Counted from the stretch's first letter, positions 1 through 10,502 are shown. The stretch: DNA of 64,000 nucleotides from Moraxellaceae bacterium (GCA_030646295.1 JAUSND010000003.1:434001-498000); one strand, 5' to 3'. The notes: generated by a model from the letters alone, not told the origin. Program-made: numbers and translations.

Positions 1-1180
1 AACCGGTGACAAAATCCTGATAGGCACGAACCAGCTGTTTTGCAGAGACTTTCAATACCTTCTGACAAATATCGTCGCGCAGAACAGCCTCAGCCAGTAC
101 GCGTATTCCACGTCCTTTGAGGAAGGTCTGATAGGTAACCTTCTTGTCGTTGGACAGGTTGGCCTCGATCAGGAAATTGCTGATATGCAGTCCTTCAAAG
201 CGTTTTATGCTTTTCAGTATCCACTGACATGCCTGCCATGTGCAGGTTGTTGTCATGTTCTGCCCGGCTGCATCACCGGTTTCATAAATGAAGTGCACAT
301 GGACATTGCGGCCCATGACCTGAGCCTGTACTTCAACCAGACGAGCGTAATTTGAATATTTACGGACCTCTTCGGACAATTCGCGGAAGTGATCTTGTAC
401 CCACTCGGCAAAGAACATGGCGCTGTTCATGCTTTCAAAGCCAAACAAGGGAACGCGCATCATGCGTTGTCCGATGACCCGTGCCGTGACGCCGCCGGAT
501 CGTGACAAAGCAGTGGCACCACGGGTGGCCGAGGCAACGAGGGCCCCTTCACTGGTGGCGAGCGGGGCATAGTAGAGCCCATCCGCATGTATGCCCTTGA
601 TATGAAGGGGGCCTGACAAGCCTACGGGAATCTCAACGGAGCCAATAAAGGCTTCGATATTGCTGACCAGTTTGCGTGGATCAAGACGGGTTTGTTCAAC
701 CTCGGTCAGGCTGGCACCTGTTTCAGCACGGGCAAATGCAAGTCGCTCCTGACGCGCTTCTTCCGTGTACAGCCCACGGGCTGGAACGCGGGGAAGGTTA
801 TGCTCATCGAAAAGGGTCTGGGTTTCCCTGGGTGGTTGCATGCGCATCAGATAGGTGAGTTCCCAGAGGCGGACATCCGTGGTTTCGCAATCACAGCCAG
901 ACAGTATTAGTTGCATGCTGTTGGCAGATTCACGAATTTGCTTCACACGCAAGCAAGGGAGAATGAATGTCTGCCCCATGATGTCCAGACGTACATCCTT
1001 CAGCTGGCTGCCGAGGTCAGGTACAGGCGCTCCGTCGGGCAATGCCATACAGAGGTGACCTTTGGAAACATCAACAGGTGTCAGAGGATTCAGCGCTGGT
1101 ATGGTGTCCTGCTGGCAGTAGACGGCATGGTTCTTTTCAAAACTGAACCTGGGAGAAGCAGCATGAGTTGTGCGGGCCAT
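1..1180 (-). CDS. Class I hydroxymethylglutaryl-CoA reductase, 3' end outside the window
   Basis: The reverse strand reads an open frame from ATG at 1180 through the left edge, about 393 codons. It is recognised by the HMG-CoA reductase core: the catalytic-glutamate segment ATSEGALVASATRG near residue 208-221, the NADPH-binding GDAAGQNM segment near residue 300, and the catalytic-lysine region SNDKKVTYQ followed by GRG and AEAV, as in class I enzymes. The family reduces HMG-CoA to mevalonate with 2 NADPH. The first ~180 residues do not resemble the catalytic domain and I do not recognise them. A GAGGGAA Shine-Dalgarno lies just before the start and overlaps the stop of the upstream prenyltransferase gene, so the two are co-transcribed. 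It is the last visible gene of a five-gene operon. Most gammaproteobacteria use the MEP pathway and lack this enzyme, so horizontal acquisition is likely (inference). Confidence 0.9.
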   Translation of the reverse strand, partial: MARTTHAASPRFSFEKNHAVYCQQDTIPALNPLTPVDVSKGHLCMALPDGAPVPDLGSQLKDVRLDIMGQTFILPCLRVKQIRESANSMQLILSGCDCETTDVRLWELTYLMRMQPPRETQTLFDEHNLPRVPARGLYTEEARQERLAFARAETGASLTEVEQTRLDPRKLVSNIEAFIGSVEIPVGLSGPLHIKGIHADGLYYAPLATSEGALVASATRGATALSRSGGVTARVIGQRMMRVPLFGFESMNSAMFFAEWVQDHFRELSEEVRKYSNYARLVEVQAQVMGRNVHVHFIYETGDAAGQNMTTTCTWQACQWILKSIKRFEGLHISNFLIEANLSNDKKVTYQTFLKGRGIRVLAEAVLRDDICQKVLKVSAKQLVRAYQDFVTG

Positions 1181-1191
1181 GGACAGTTCCC

Positions 1192-2151
1192 TCAGTAAAG
1201 CGTGACAGCGATGCCGTGTGTGGCTATAGCCACGCTGATCAGCACTGCGTAACCAGCCAGCATGGTGAGTGCCACCATTGCTTCATTTTTCCCGCGTGCA
1301 GAAGCAGATGGGGCGCGAATGAACGTTGCCAGCTGGCGCAGGCTAAGGGCATAGAAGGCCGCAAGGATCACGATGGCCCACCATGGGTAATGCCCGGCCA
1401 ACAGGTATGTCAGCCACAACTGGTTGAGTACCATCGCGCTTACCAGTGCAGTCACGACAAAGGCCGAGCCGCGAGTACCAAAAATGCGTGAATAGGATTC
1501 AATGCTGTCGCGTTCCTCTTCCGGACCTTTTGTCTTTCGGGTTATCTCGAAGCAGAATCCACTAATGAATGCGAGCAGCATCATGACCTGAAGTTCGTTG
1601 GTGAGCGCTACACCAGGAACAGCAAGGTTAGCCAGCCACCAGACAATCAGGGGCATGACCAGCATGTGGGAAACGGCATACAAGGTGAGGTGCCGGTTGA
1701 GCCACTCCGCAATGAAGAACTCCTTTCCCATCAGGCAAGTCCACACAAACATGGCCAGCCAGGCCATGCTGACCTGCCCAATCCCATTGTCCAGCAGCAG
1801 GGACCATATGACCTGGGCAGCAATGGCAATGCTGCCAGCAATGCGCAGGTGGCCAAGGGTGATCAGCCCACTTTGCAGGACACGTTGTGGATGGTTTTTG
1901 CAGTCCAGCTCATAGTCCTTGTGTTCATCAAAGACGCGTAGTACCAGAAAGAATGACCAGGTAACGAGCGCACTGATTACGTCGGAAAGCGAGAGAGTTA
2001 TTTCCCCAATAGATGCTGAGCGAACGATTGCGGCTGTCGTGAGATAAAGGATGAAAAAAAGCAGTGCATTGGCAAATGGGAATCGCTCCTTTATCCATGC
2101 AAGGAAACGTTTTGCAACTGATGAGTTTGACGAAAGTTCTGGTGTTTTCAT
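1192..2151 (-). CDS. UbiA-family membrane prenyltransferase
   Basis: This 319-residue protein has about eight hydrophobic segments and the two aspartate-rich motifs of the UbiA superfamily: DEHKD at residues 75-79 continuing to D83, and a second acidic stretch ending EEERD at residues 211-215. Such enzymes transfer a polyprenyl diphosphate to an acceptor in the membrane using Mg2+. The first motif has the R-x-x-DE-x-KD form of the uncharacterised UbiA branch rather than the classical NxxxDxxxD of ubiquinone-pathway UbiA, so the acceptor is unknown. Its start overlaps the stop of the RND gene by four bases (ATGA), and the HMG-CoA reductase follows directly. The context suggests an isoprenoid product made and handled by the same operon (inference). 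Confidence 0.82.
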   Translation of the reverse strand: MKTPELSSNSSVAKRFLAWIKERFPFANALLFFILYLTTAAIVRSASIGEITLSLSDVISALVTWSFFLVLRVFDEHKDYELDCKNHPQRVLQSGLITLGHLRIAGSIAIAAQVIWSLLLDNGIGQVSMAWLAMFVWTCLMGKEFFIAEWLNRHLTLYAVSHMLVMPLIVWWLANLAVPGVALTNELQVMMLLAFISGFCFEITRKTKGPEEERDSIESYSRIFGTRGSAFVVTALVSAMVLNQLWLTYLLAGHYPWWAIVILAAFYALSLRQLATFIRAPSASARGKNEAMVALTMLAGYAVLISVAIATHGIAVTLY

Positions 2152-4514
2152 GATTGTCCGATGTTTTCAATAGTTGAAGAAGCTGTTTTTCGGTTGTCAA
2201 CCATGAGGAAAACAATCGGGAGAAGGAAAATATCGACAAGAAGGGCAAATACAATTGTTATGATGGTGACGATTGCTGTATTGACGGTTATCTGGATGGC
2301 AGAGTTTGCCAGCCACGCAAAGCCAAGGCCAAGTACCAGTGTGGTTGTCATAAGTGCAAAGCCAACGCGCCTGAATGCCTGACGAATGGAGTCCTCGGGG
2401 CTCAAGCCATTACGTCGGCCATGCTCATACTTGTGGATGAAGTGAATGGTGTCATCGACGACAACGCTGAACGAAATACCAAGAACAATCGTGAGACCAA
2501 GGTCGATGTTTCCATTAAGTAATCCCCAGGCACCAAAGGCCATGCCGATAGGAAGCAGGTTGCCGATAAAACTGGCAAAACCAAGACGGATGGCGCCAAA
2601 CACCAGCATTACAAAAAGTGATTCGGCAATCAGCGAACCAATCATTCCGCCAAACATGCCAGTTATTGAGCGTTCGCCAATATGGGCAAACATCAATGAC
2701 AGGGAGGCACCTTGTGCCTGCATGGATGCTGCATTCATTTCAAGCCATTTCGATGCGGATTTGTCGACAGCAATTATTTTCTGGCCACTTGATGTGCCGA
2801 CGGATACACGTACGCGTGACTCTGATCTATCGAAACGCAACATGTAATTGAGATCCATTCCATACGGCAGTGACATCTCGTACTGCAAAAGGTATTGGGC
2901 AATTTCTTCACGGGTATCAGGAATTCTATAAAAATTATGGTCATTGCCATGCATGACCTGATTGACGCGCTTGACTACGTCGGCGATAGAATTTACCTGG
3001 GTGACATCTGGCTGTTTTTTAAGCCATTGTGAGAAATCATCAACTTTCTTGAGGTAGGCAGGGTCGGTTATCTGATCCGGTCCTCCTGCTGGAAGGGAGT
3101 AATTTATTTCGCCTATTCCGGTGAGATGTTTGTTCACAAACTCCATGTCTTGACGGAATGTGGTGCCTGGCGTGTAGTACTTGACGATGTCATCATTAAT
3201 GACATTCTTTGGGATGAAGCTGATCAGTATGCCGCCAGAGACAAGGATTAATGCAAGGATGGGATAACGACGATTTATGACGAAATTGGCCAGTTTCTCC
3301 ATCTGAGTGGAGTCTTCGCTCATGAGTGGCGAGATCCTGCTGGGAAGTTTCCCTGGTAATGTAATTAATAGCGGCGCGGTAAAAAATAGCGTCAACAATA
3401 GAGCGAAAACAACGCCAGCAGCAACGATATAGCCCATGACACGAAATGGAGGGGAATCGTTGAAGTGCAACGTCAGGAATCCTATGGCAGTCATGATGGT
3501 GGTCAGTGTCATGGCTCCCATGTTGGCCTTGAGGCTTTCTGTCATGGCCGTACGTTTGTCTCGCCCTGCATTGAGTCCCTGAACCCAGTTCACCACCAGA
3601 TGAATGCCATCAGCGAAGGCCATGGACAGGATCATGATCGGTGAAACAATCACGGAGTCATTAATGACGGGGTTGAAAAAACCAACGATACCCGCACCAC
3701 CCACTACTGCCATTTCACAGGCTGCAAAGGTCACCAGCATTGCCTTCCAGCTACGGAAAAGCACCATAAGCATCAGCATCATGGTCAGCGTGAACCATGG
3801 CCATACACGCACAAAGTCAGCCTGTGATTCTTCTGGAAAAGCCTTGTTGGCAATGGTTTGACCGGCCAGATGTACGGAGATTTCCGGGTGGGTCTTGCGC
3901 ACTTCATCTGCCAGCATGCGGACATGATCAACGACTTCGGGAACTTCCTTGATCTGATCCTTGCCCGGCATGTTGAGTGTGACGCGCACACCGGCCACGG
4001 AACCCTCCGGATTAACCAGCGAGTTCACCAGGAATGGCTCTGATGTGGCAGTCTTGCGAAGCTCTACCAGTTTCTCGTCGCTCAGGGAGTCGGGTGAGGA
4101 CGCCAGATCTGACGTCACAATGCTGTCGCCGTCCACGTCGATATGCTGGAAGTTATTCAGGGACTCAACCCGTTGCGAGTAGGGTATCTTCCAGCTCTTT
4201 TCGGTTAATTCGTTCAGTACTCCGAGAAATTCACGGTTGAATACATTCCCTGACTGCGGAGCCAGAACAATCAGGATGGCATCGGTTCGGGAGTAGTCAG
4301 CATGCAGTTTCTCGTAAGCCTGAAGCTGTGGGTTGTCGTGGCTGAAAAAAACACGATGATCCAGTGAGTAGTGATAGCCACCCATGCCAAGGGCAGCTAG
4401 CAATACCAGCAGAACACTGCCAATCATGGAGCGGATAGGGTTGTTCACGATCCAGCCAGCCAGCCAGCCTGACAGTTCTTCCAGCGCCGTACCGGCCTGG
4501 CGGAATGTTCTCAT
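2148..4514 (-). CDS. RND/MMPL-superfamily exporter
   Basis: The 788-residue protein has the RND layout: one N-terminal membrane helix (about 25-50), a long periplasmic loop, a five-helix bundle (about 240-390) containing the FADGIH motif, a second transmembrane helix and loop, and a second bundle with the SFSVVVDDTIHFIHKYEHGR motif near residue 690. The duplicated GxxxD-type helices are those that carry protons in this superfamily. The length of about 790 residues fits the short COG1033-like exporters related to the hopanoid transporter HpnN and mycobacterial MMPL, not the 1000-residue multidrug pumps. ATG at 4514 is preferred over an upstream in-frame TTG because AGAGGG sits at the right distance. 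It probably moves a lipid or isoprenoid to the outer membrane with its two upstream neighbours (inference). Confidence 0.85.
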   Translation of the reverse strand: MRTFRQAGTALEELSGWLAGWIVNNPIRSMIGSVLLVLLAALGMGGYHYSLDHRVFFSHDNPQLQAYEKLHADYSRTDAILIVLAPQSGNVFNREFLGVLNELTEKSWKIPYSQRVESLNNFQHIDVDGDSIVTSDLASSPDSLSDEKLVELRKTATSEPFLVNSLVNPEGSVAGVRVTLNMPGKDQIKEVPEVVDHVRMLADEVRKTHPEISVHLAGQTIANKAFPEESQADFVRVWPWFTLTMMLMLMVLFRSWKAMLVTFAACEMAVVGGAGIVGFFNPVINDSVIVSPIMILSMAFADGIHLVVNWVQGLNAGRDKRTAMTESLKANMGAMTLTTIMTAIGFLTLHFNDSPPFRVMGYIVAAGVVFALLLTLFFTAPLLITLPGKLPSRISPLMSEDSTQMEKLANFVINRRYPILALILVSGGILISFIPKNVINDDIVKYYTPGTTFRQDMEFVNKHLTGIGEINYSLPAGGPDQITDPAYLKKVDDFSQWLKKQPDVTQVNSIADVVKRVNQVMHGNDHNFYRIPDTREEIAQYLLQYEMSLPYGMDLNYMLRFDRSESRVRVSVGTSSGQKIIAVDKSASKWLEMNAASMQAQGASLSLMFAHIGERSITGMFGGMIGSLIAESLFVMLVFGAIRLGFASFIGNLLPIGMAFGAWGLLNGNIDLGLTIVLGISFSVVVDDTIHFIHKYEHGRRNGLSPEDSIRQAFRRVGFALMTTTLVLGLGFAWLANSAIQITVNTAIVTIITIVFALLVDIFLLPIVFLMVDNRKTASSTIENIGQS

Positions 4515-4599
4515 CAAATTGCCCTCTATGAATCATCAGGTATGGGTGAAGGTTACTCAGCGGGTATTTCGTCGCTTGAGAAGGAGATCTCTGTTCGTG

Positions 4600-5886
4600 T
4601 CAGAAGAACAAGGTGGCCTCGATGCGAATAAAGTCGTCATCTGCAAGTGGGCGTAACTTGTGTACGAGATCTGGCTGGATCAGAAAATCAAAGGTGGATT
4701 GTGGTGACGGTGTATGGCTGAAATGGCGCATCTCAAGTGCAATACGCAGGTTTTCACCCAGTCGATGAGCTCCTTCCAGGCTTAACAATGTTTCGCCTGT
4801 ATGGTCATCCACAATCATGGAGGCAAGTATTTCGCTGCTGGCAATGTTATTGAATGCAATGCGCCAACCAAGCAATACATCGTGTTCAAAGGCGCTGGTG
4901 GACATTTCGCCCCGGCTGTCATGCAGATACTCTGCCAACCAGCCGACATCAAGTGTTGTGCCAAATGCCCCGACCTGTGTGTATTCCATGCCGGTATTGC
5001 TGGCGTGGTAAGTGCGTGCATAGCCATGGCGTTGGACGGTTTCCGCTTTCCAGAGCAGGTCGCCCTGAGTGACTTGAAGATCAAGTCCGGTTTGTTGAAC
5101 AACTGGATAATATGATGCGAATACGGGCTGATAGCCTGGTTGAAATCCAACCGGAACACCTCCCGGCGCGTAGCTCACCCTGGCTGGATCGATGACCGCC
5201 TGAAGCTCAGGTTCGCGGGCCGTGCCTGAGAATCCGCTTATCCCGATGCGTACCTTGTCTGCCGTTATTTGCCAACGTGCCGCCAGATCAATATGGCGGT
5301 TCTCATGGCTGGACTCATATCGTGTAAGGTTTTTATCAATCACGAGTGGAAGACGCAGGCGGCCATCAACGCCGGGAAATGTGCGCTCACGAGATCCTGT
5401 CAATACATAAAAATCGAGGAGGCTGGTGCCATGCTCCAGTGACAGGTTGAGCATGGGCTGTCCCAGCTTCTGTTCACCATCAAGACTTTCCACGGCATCT
5501 GTCTGATTGATGATGTCTACCAGATGAGTGCCTTCCGTCACGCCCCAGAATACTTGACGGATGCCGACACGTAGCTCCAGCTTTTCTGCAGCATGTACCC
5601 AGGCAGCTTCACGTAGATCAACATGTGAGCGGGAGTTGTCTGTACCATCAATACGTGCAAGCGGTGTTATGGAAAGAGTGTCACGCCCTTCATTGAAGGT
5701 TTTCCAGAGATTGATGCTCAGGCGCGCTGCCACATTTTCACTGGCCTGTCCTTGTGCCCCGTCAGTCGGAAATGCCCAGGCCTCCAGTGCGGCTTCACCG
5801 CGGAGCTGCATGTCCTGATCTTCAGCGGCCAGCACCTGGGAGTTGCTCATGACTCCCGTGAGCAGCAGGGCCGTCGCCAGACGCAT
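4600..5886 (-). CDS. Predicted outer-membrane beta-barrel protein of the exporter operon
   Basis: A 428-residue protein with a short signal peptide (cut near the AAEDQ at residues 20-25). After it come many alternating hydrophobic/polar strands and a final aromatic residue (ends ATLFF), the usual outer-membrane insertion signature. I cannot name the family from sequence alone; it recalls DUF1302-like or alginate-export-like barrels that accompany RND exporters and LolA-like proteins, but it is shorter than typical DUF1302 proteins. It lies 3 bp downstream of the LolA-like gene and 85 bp upstream of the RND gene on the same strand. Its likely role is the outer-membrane end of the transport route (inference). 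Confidence 0.6.
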   Translation of the reverse strand: MRLATALLLTGVMSNSQVLAAEDQDMQLRGEAALEAWAFPTDGAQGQASENVAARLSINLWKTFNEGRDTLSITPLARIDGTDNSRSHVDLREAAWVHAAEKLELRVGIRQVFWGVTEGTHLVDIINQTDAVESLDGEQKLGQPMLNLSLEHGTSLLDFYVLTGSRERTFPGVDGRLRLPLVIDKNLTRYESSHENRHIDLAARWQITADKVRIGISGFSGTAREPELQAVIDPARVSYAPGGVPVGFQPGYQPVFASYYPVVQQTGLDLQVTQGDLLWKAETVQRHGYARTYHASNTGMEYTQVGAFGTTLDVGWLAEYLHDSRGEMSTSAFEHDVLLGWRIAFNNIASSEILASMIVDDHTGETLLSLEGAHRLGENLRIALEMRHFSHTPSPQSTFDFLIQPDLVHKLRPLADDDFIRIEATLFF

Positions 5887-5889
5887 GGT

Positions 5890-6666
5890 TTACTTCACCC
5901 GCAAGAGGGAATTCTGGGTAAAGTTTTCATCCTTGAGCCCGGCACCAAAACGGTATTCGCTCCATAGCAAACGGGTTTTTTTTCCGGTCAGATGATTAAC
6001 CATCAACATGTCGCTGGGTCGCCAGTGCGCGTTGTTGTATCTGGTGAAACCGGATGCCGTATATGTTTTCAGAAGTACATTCTTGCGATCGTAGTATTCG
6101 ATACGGCGAATCAGTGAGTCGGTACGATCCACCCACATGATCTGACGTGTATAACCGGAGTAAGGATCCGTCGGGGTGCGCTCAACGACCAGGCATGGCA
6201 GGCCATCGCGTACTTCTTCACGGATGAAGCTATAGTGGAATTTCTGCCAGAATGGCGTGACGATATCTTCGAATGCAAACTCCGAACCCATGAATGGACC
6301 GGATTTGTTGCGCGCACCAATTTGTTTGACGCGTTTGACGGCGGGCAAATACAGCCATTGCTCATCATCACCCTCAGGATGGGTCCATGTGAGTAGCCCG
6401 GTGCCAGCCAGGTCACGTGGTGTTTCGAACACCATCAGGGTTTTGTCGCCGCTCTTGCCGGTTTCCAGACTTTGAACGCGCAGCACGCGTTTGGCAGTAT
6501 CACCACTCGGGCTGGTCAGGATCATTTCCAGCCTTCCCTGCATGTCGCCATAGCCATGAAGACGGTTGTCGGCGGCAATGGCTATGCTTTGGCCTCGATC
6601 AGTTGGCGTGGTGGCCAGCAGCGGGGAGGGAAGCAGGAGCAGGGCGAGTATCAGCAAGGGGCGCAT
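5890..6666 (-). CDS. LolA-like outer-membrane lipoprotein-sorting family protein
   Basis: Translated from ATG at 6666, chosen because AGAGGA lies seven bases upstream and a signal peptide begins there (MRPLLILALLLLPSPLLA). The 258-residue product matches the periplasmic LolA-like family often annotated as outer-membrane lipoprotein-sorting protein. It has the D-x-x-GYGDMQGRLEM region near residue 40, the WTHPEGDDEQWLYLPAVKRVKQI core near residues 105-130, and a repeated curved-sheet pattern. Such proteins have a lipid-holding half-barrel fold and commonly sit beside RND exporters. It is the first gene of the operon. It probably carries the exported lipid across the periplasm (inference); it is not the housekeeping LolA. 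Confidence 0.72.
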   Translation of the reverse strand: MRPLLILALLLLPSPLLATTPTDRGQSIAIAADNRLHGYGDMQGRLEMILTSPSGDTAKRVLRVQSLETGKSGDKTLMVFETPRDLAGTGLLTWTHPEGDDEQWLYLPAVKRVKQIGARNKSGPFMGSEFAFEDIVTPFWQKFHYSFIREEVRDGLPCLVVERTPTDPYSGYTRQIMWVDRTDSLIRRIEYYDRKNVLLKTYTASGFTRYNNAHWRPSDMLMVNHLTGKKTRLLWSEYRFGAGLKDENFTQNSLLRVK

Positions 6667-6682
6667 ATAATCCTCTTTGTCT

Positions 6683-6702
6683 GACAAGAAATGATTCTTG
6701 TC
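6683..6702. promoter_or_regulatory. Perfect 8-4-8 inverted repeat in the leader of the exporter/HMG-CoA reductase operon
   Basis: GACAAGAA and TTCTTGTC flank ATGA. The repeat lies 17 bp upstream of the first start codon (6666) and just downstream of the presumed -10, so a protein bound here could block transcription; it could also form a weak hairpin in the leader RNA. No regulator gene is adjacent. Confidence 0.45.
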
Positions 6703-6714
6703 TAACGGGATTAA

Positions 6715-6743
6715 ATGATACGCAGACCTGTTGTTGATAATAA
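6715..6743 (-). promoter_or_regulatory. Possible sigma70 promoter of the exporter/HMG-CoA reductase operon
   Basis: On the minus strand TATCAT (6720-6715; five of six consensus bases) is preceded after 17 bp by TTATTA (6743-6738; a poor -35). Transcription would start near 6708, right before the inverted repeat. Assigned by eye only. Confidence 0.35.
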
Positions 6744-6799
6744 TGCCATGACCCGTCGGCCACATGCACTGATGCGGTCACGTCGGGCCATCGTGTTTG

Positions 6800-8108
<1,309 letters not shown>

Positions 8109-8183
8109 GGGCAGGTGTCGTCATGGCAGTGGCCGGCATTGTAGCCGTGAAGGCAGGGCAGGTCACACTCGACAGGCGGCACC

Positions 8184-9491
8184 ATGACAGGAATACTTGG
8201 CCGGTTGACTGATTTCACTGGAAAACCCATGCCGTTGCCTGTTCTGCGCCAGAGTCTGTCTTTTATCCGGTTTGTAGGGCGGCGTTTTCTGGCTGACAAC
8301 TGCCGGCAGAATGCCATTGTGCTGACCTACACCACGCTGTTTGCGGTGGTACCCATCATGACAGTGACCTTTGCCATCCTGTCAGGCATCCCCTCCATGC
8401 AACACGTCAGTGTCGATATCCAGAATTTTGTGTTTGAGCACTTCATTCCCAGTACCGGTGCCGCGTTACAGGAGCGCTTGCATCAGTTTGCGCAGCAGGC
8501 GCGGGGCCTGACGGCGGTGGGTATTGGCATGTTGTTTGTAACGGCCTTGATGATGCTGGTTACGATTGAACAGGCTTTTAATGAGATATGGAAAGTGCGT
8601 GTGGCGCGCAAGGGTGTGGTGGCCTTTCTGCGTTACTGGGCGGTACTCAGCCTGGGGCCTCTTCTGCTCGGTGCGGGCTTCGGGATCTCTTCCTATCTGA
8701 CCTCGCTCAAGCTGTTCAGTACGGCGGCTTCCGTCGTCCATGACGTGGTGCCAGGTTTGCAGCTGTTGCCGTTTGTGTCGACGACGCTGGCCTTCATGTT
8801 GTTGTATGTGGCTGTGCCCAACTGCAAGGTGCCATTACGTGCGGGTTTCTGGGGTGGACTGTTTGCCGCATTTCTGTTTGAGCTTGCCAAGAAGGGTTTT
8901 GGCATGTTTGTCAGTCATTTCTCTTCTTATACACTGGTGTATGGCGCCTTTGCCGCTGTGCCCGTGTTTCTGATCTGGATTTATGTTTCGTGGATCATCA
9001 TTCTGCTTGGTGTGGAAGTGACCCGTGCACTGGCCGTGTTTCGGCGGACCGGTTTGGCAAGTCGTCATCCGGTGCTTGCGTTGCTTGATGTGCTGCAGTT
9101 GTTCTGGCGCAAGCAGTTACATGGCGGTACCGTGACGGATATTGAGGCGTTGAGCATTCTGGGGGGGCAAGAGACAGAACTCTGGTTCCAGTTTGCCGAC
9201 ATCCTGCAGCGTGAGCATATCATCCAGCGCACGGATGATGGTTCGTACGTGCTGGCCCGTAATCTCGATCAAATCAGTTTTTCAAGCTTTTACAGGGCAT
9301 TGCCATGGTCATTACCGCAGCCGGCAGATCTTGAGCGGCTTCATGCGGATGATCACTGGGTGAGTGTGCTGAAACCGGCGCTGCTGCGCGTAAATGAATC
9401 CATTGATGTCGAGCTGAAGCAGTCGCTTGCCAGTATTCTGGCGGATGATGCTGTCCAGGGCTCTGGAGTAGTTACTCATGAGTGCGATTGA
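8184..9491 (+). CDS. yihY: YihY/BrkB family inner-membrane protein
   Basis: A 435-residue protein with the YihY (formerly RNase BN/BrkB) core: an N-terminal amphipathic region, six membrane helices between about residues 35 and 290, the conserved NCRQNAIVLTYTTLFAVVPI segment near residue 40, and YGAFAAVPVFLIWIYVSW near residue 255. A soluble winged-helix-like tail of about 130 residues follows. Start 8184 has an AGGCGG ribosome site. The old tRNA-processing claim for this family has been withdrawn; the function is unknown. Its end overlaps the next gene by 14 bp. Confidence 0.87.
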   Translation: MTGILGRLTDFTGKPMPLPVLRQSLSFIRFVGRRFLADNCRQNAIVLTYTTLFAVVPIMTVTFAILSGIPSMQHVSVDIQNFVFEHFIPSTGAALQERLHQFAQQARGLTAVGIGMLFVTALMMLVTIEQAFNEIWKVRVARKGVVAFLRYWAVLSLGPLLLGAGFGISSYLTSLKLFSTAASVVHDVVPGLQLLPFVSTTLAFMLLYVAVPNCKVPLRAGFWGGLFAAFLFELAKKGFGMFVSHFSSYTLVYGAFAAVPVFLIWIYVSWIIILLGVEVTRALAVFRRTGLASRHPVLALLDVLQLFWRKQLHGGTVTDIEALSILGGQETELWFQFADILQREHIIQRTDDGSYVLARNLDQISFSSFYRALPWSLPQPADLERLHADDHWVSVLKPALLRVNESIDVELKQSLASILADDAVQGSGVVTHECD

Positions 9492-10374
9492 ATTGCTGAT
9501 CCTTGAGCATGACGGGCTGGTATTTACGGCACGAGCAACAGGCAGCGGGCCTCTTGTGCTTCTGTTGCACGGATTTCCGGATGATTTTCATTCCTGGGAT
9601 GCCCAACTGGAGGCGATTGCCGCGCAGGGATACCGTGTGGTGGCGCCAATGATGCGTGGTTATGAGTCATCGTCCTGCTCGCCACGCGATCTTTATCATC
9701 TGATTCATCTGGCCTCGGATGTGTTTGCCTGGATGAAGCATCTCGATGCAAAGCAGTGCCATCTGGTAGGCCACGACTGGGGTGCCCTGACCAGTTACGT
9801 TGCGGCGGCATTGCAGCCCAAGAAGTTTTCCTCGCTGACGACGCTGGCGATTCCTCATTTGCGCAGGGGGTTGCAGGGCGTGGTGGGTGTGCCAGCCCAG
9901 TTGGTGAAGTCGGCCTATATCCTCCTCATGCAATTCCAGAAAGCCTCCGAGATGATTGTCGAGCGTGATGATTACGCCTTTATCGAGACACTCTGGCAGC
10001 GCTGGTCGCCGGGCTGGCATTACTCGCAGGCCGAGATAGAGCAGGTCAAGGCGACATTCCGTGCGGAAGGGGTGACTCACGCGGCCACCCAGTATTACCG
10101 CTGCTTGTTGCAGCCCCTTTCCCTTTCGACCCAGCAATCATGGCGGTTGCTCACCAGCAAGGTCAGTGTCCCGACACTGGCAATCACCGGCGAAAAGGAT
10201 GGCTGCATGGACAGTCGCCTGTATGACAGCCTCATGCGTGAACAGGACTTCGAGAAGGGGCTGGAGGTTCGTCGTATTGCCGAGGCTGGCCACTTCCTGC
10301 ATCGCGAAGCACCCGTGGCGGTCAATGAGCTTATTCTGGACTGGCTGCGCCAGCATCCGGTCTCCGCAGGCTGA
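9478..10374 (+). CDS. Alpha/beta hydrolase, epoxide hydrolase/haloalkane dehalogenase-like
   Basis: A 298-residue alpha/beta-hydrolase. The oxyanion motif HGFPDDFHSW is at residues 31-40 and the nucleophile elbow GHDWG carries Asp100. The acid lies near ITGEKDGCMD and the catalytic histidine near residue 272 (GHFLHREAP). An aspartate nucleophile with HGFP points to the epoxide hydrolase/dehalogenase branch rather than serine esterases; the substrate is unknown. It begins inside the end of yihY in another frame, so the two are probably co-translated. Confidence 0.8.
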   Translation: MSAIELLILEHDGLVFTARATGSGPLVLLLHGFPDDFHSWDAQLEAIAAQGYRVVAPMMRGYESSSCSPRDLYHLIHLASDVFAWMKHLDAKQCHLVGHDWGALTSYVAAALQPKKFSSLTTLAIPHLRRGLQGVVGVPAQLVKSAYILLMQFQKASEMIVERDDYAFIETLWQRWSPGWHYSQAEIEQVKATFRAEGVTHAATQYYRCLLQPLSLSTQQSWRLLTSKVSVPTLAITGEKDGCMDSRLYDSLMREQDFEKGLEVRRIAEAGHFLHREAPVAVNELILDWLRQHPVSAG

Positions 10375-10415
10375 TTGCCAGCACTTCCGGGGCGGATATC
10401 CGCTCCCGGCTTGGG

Positions 10416-10421
10416 TATAAT
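10416..10421 (+). promoter_or_regulatory. Probable -10 element upstream of fumarase
   Basis: A perfect TATAAT lies 82 bp upstream of the fumarase start. I see no good -35 hexamer 16-18 bp upstream, so the site would need an activator or is fortuitous. Confidence 0.4.
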
Positions 10422-10502
10422 CGACGCCCTCAGCAGGCAGGGCACACAATGTCCCGCCTGACCTCTTGCACGCACGCATACCGCGACCAGCCCGGAGACC
10501 CC

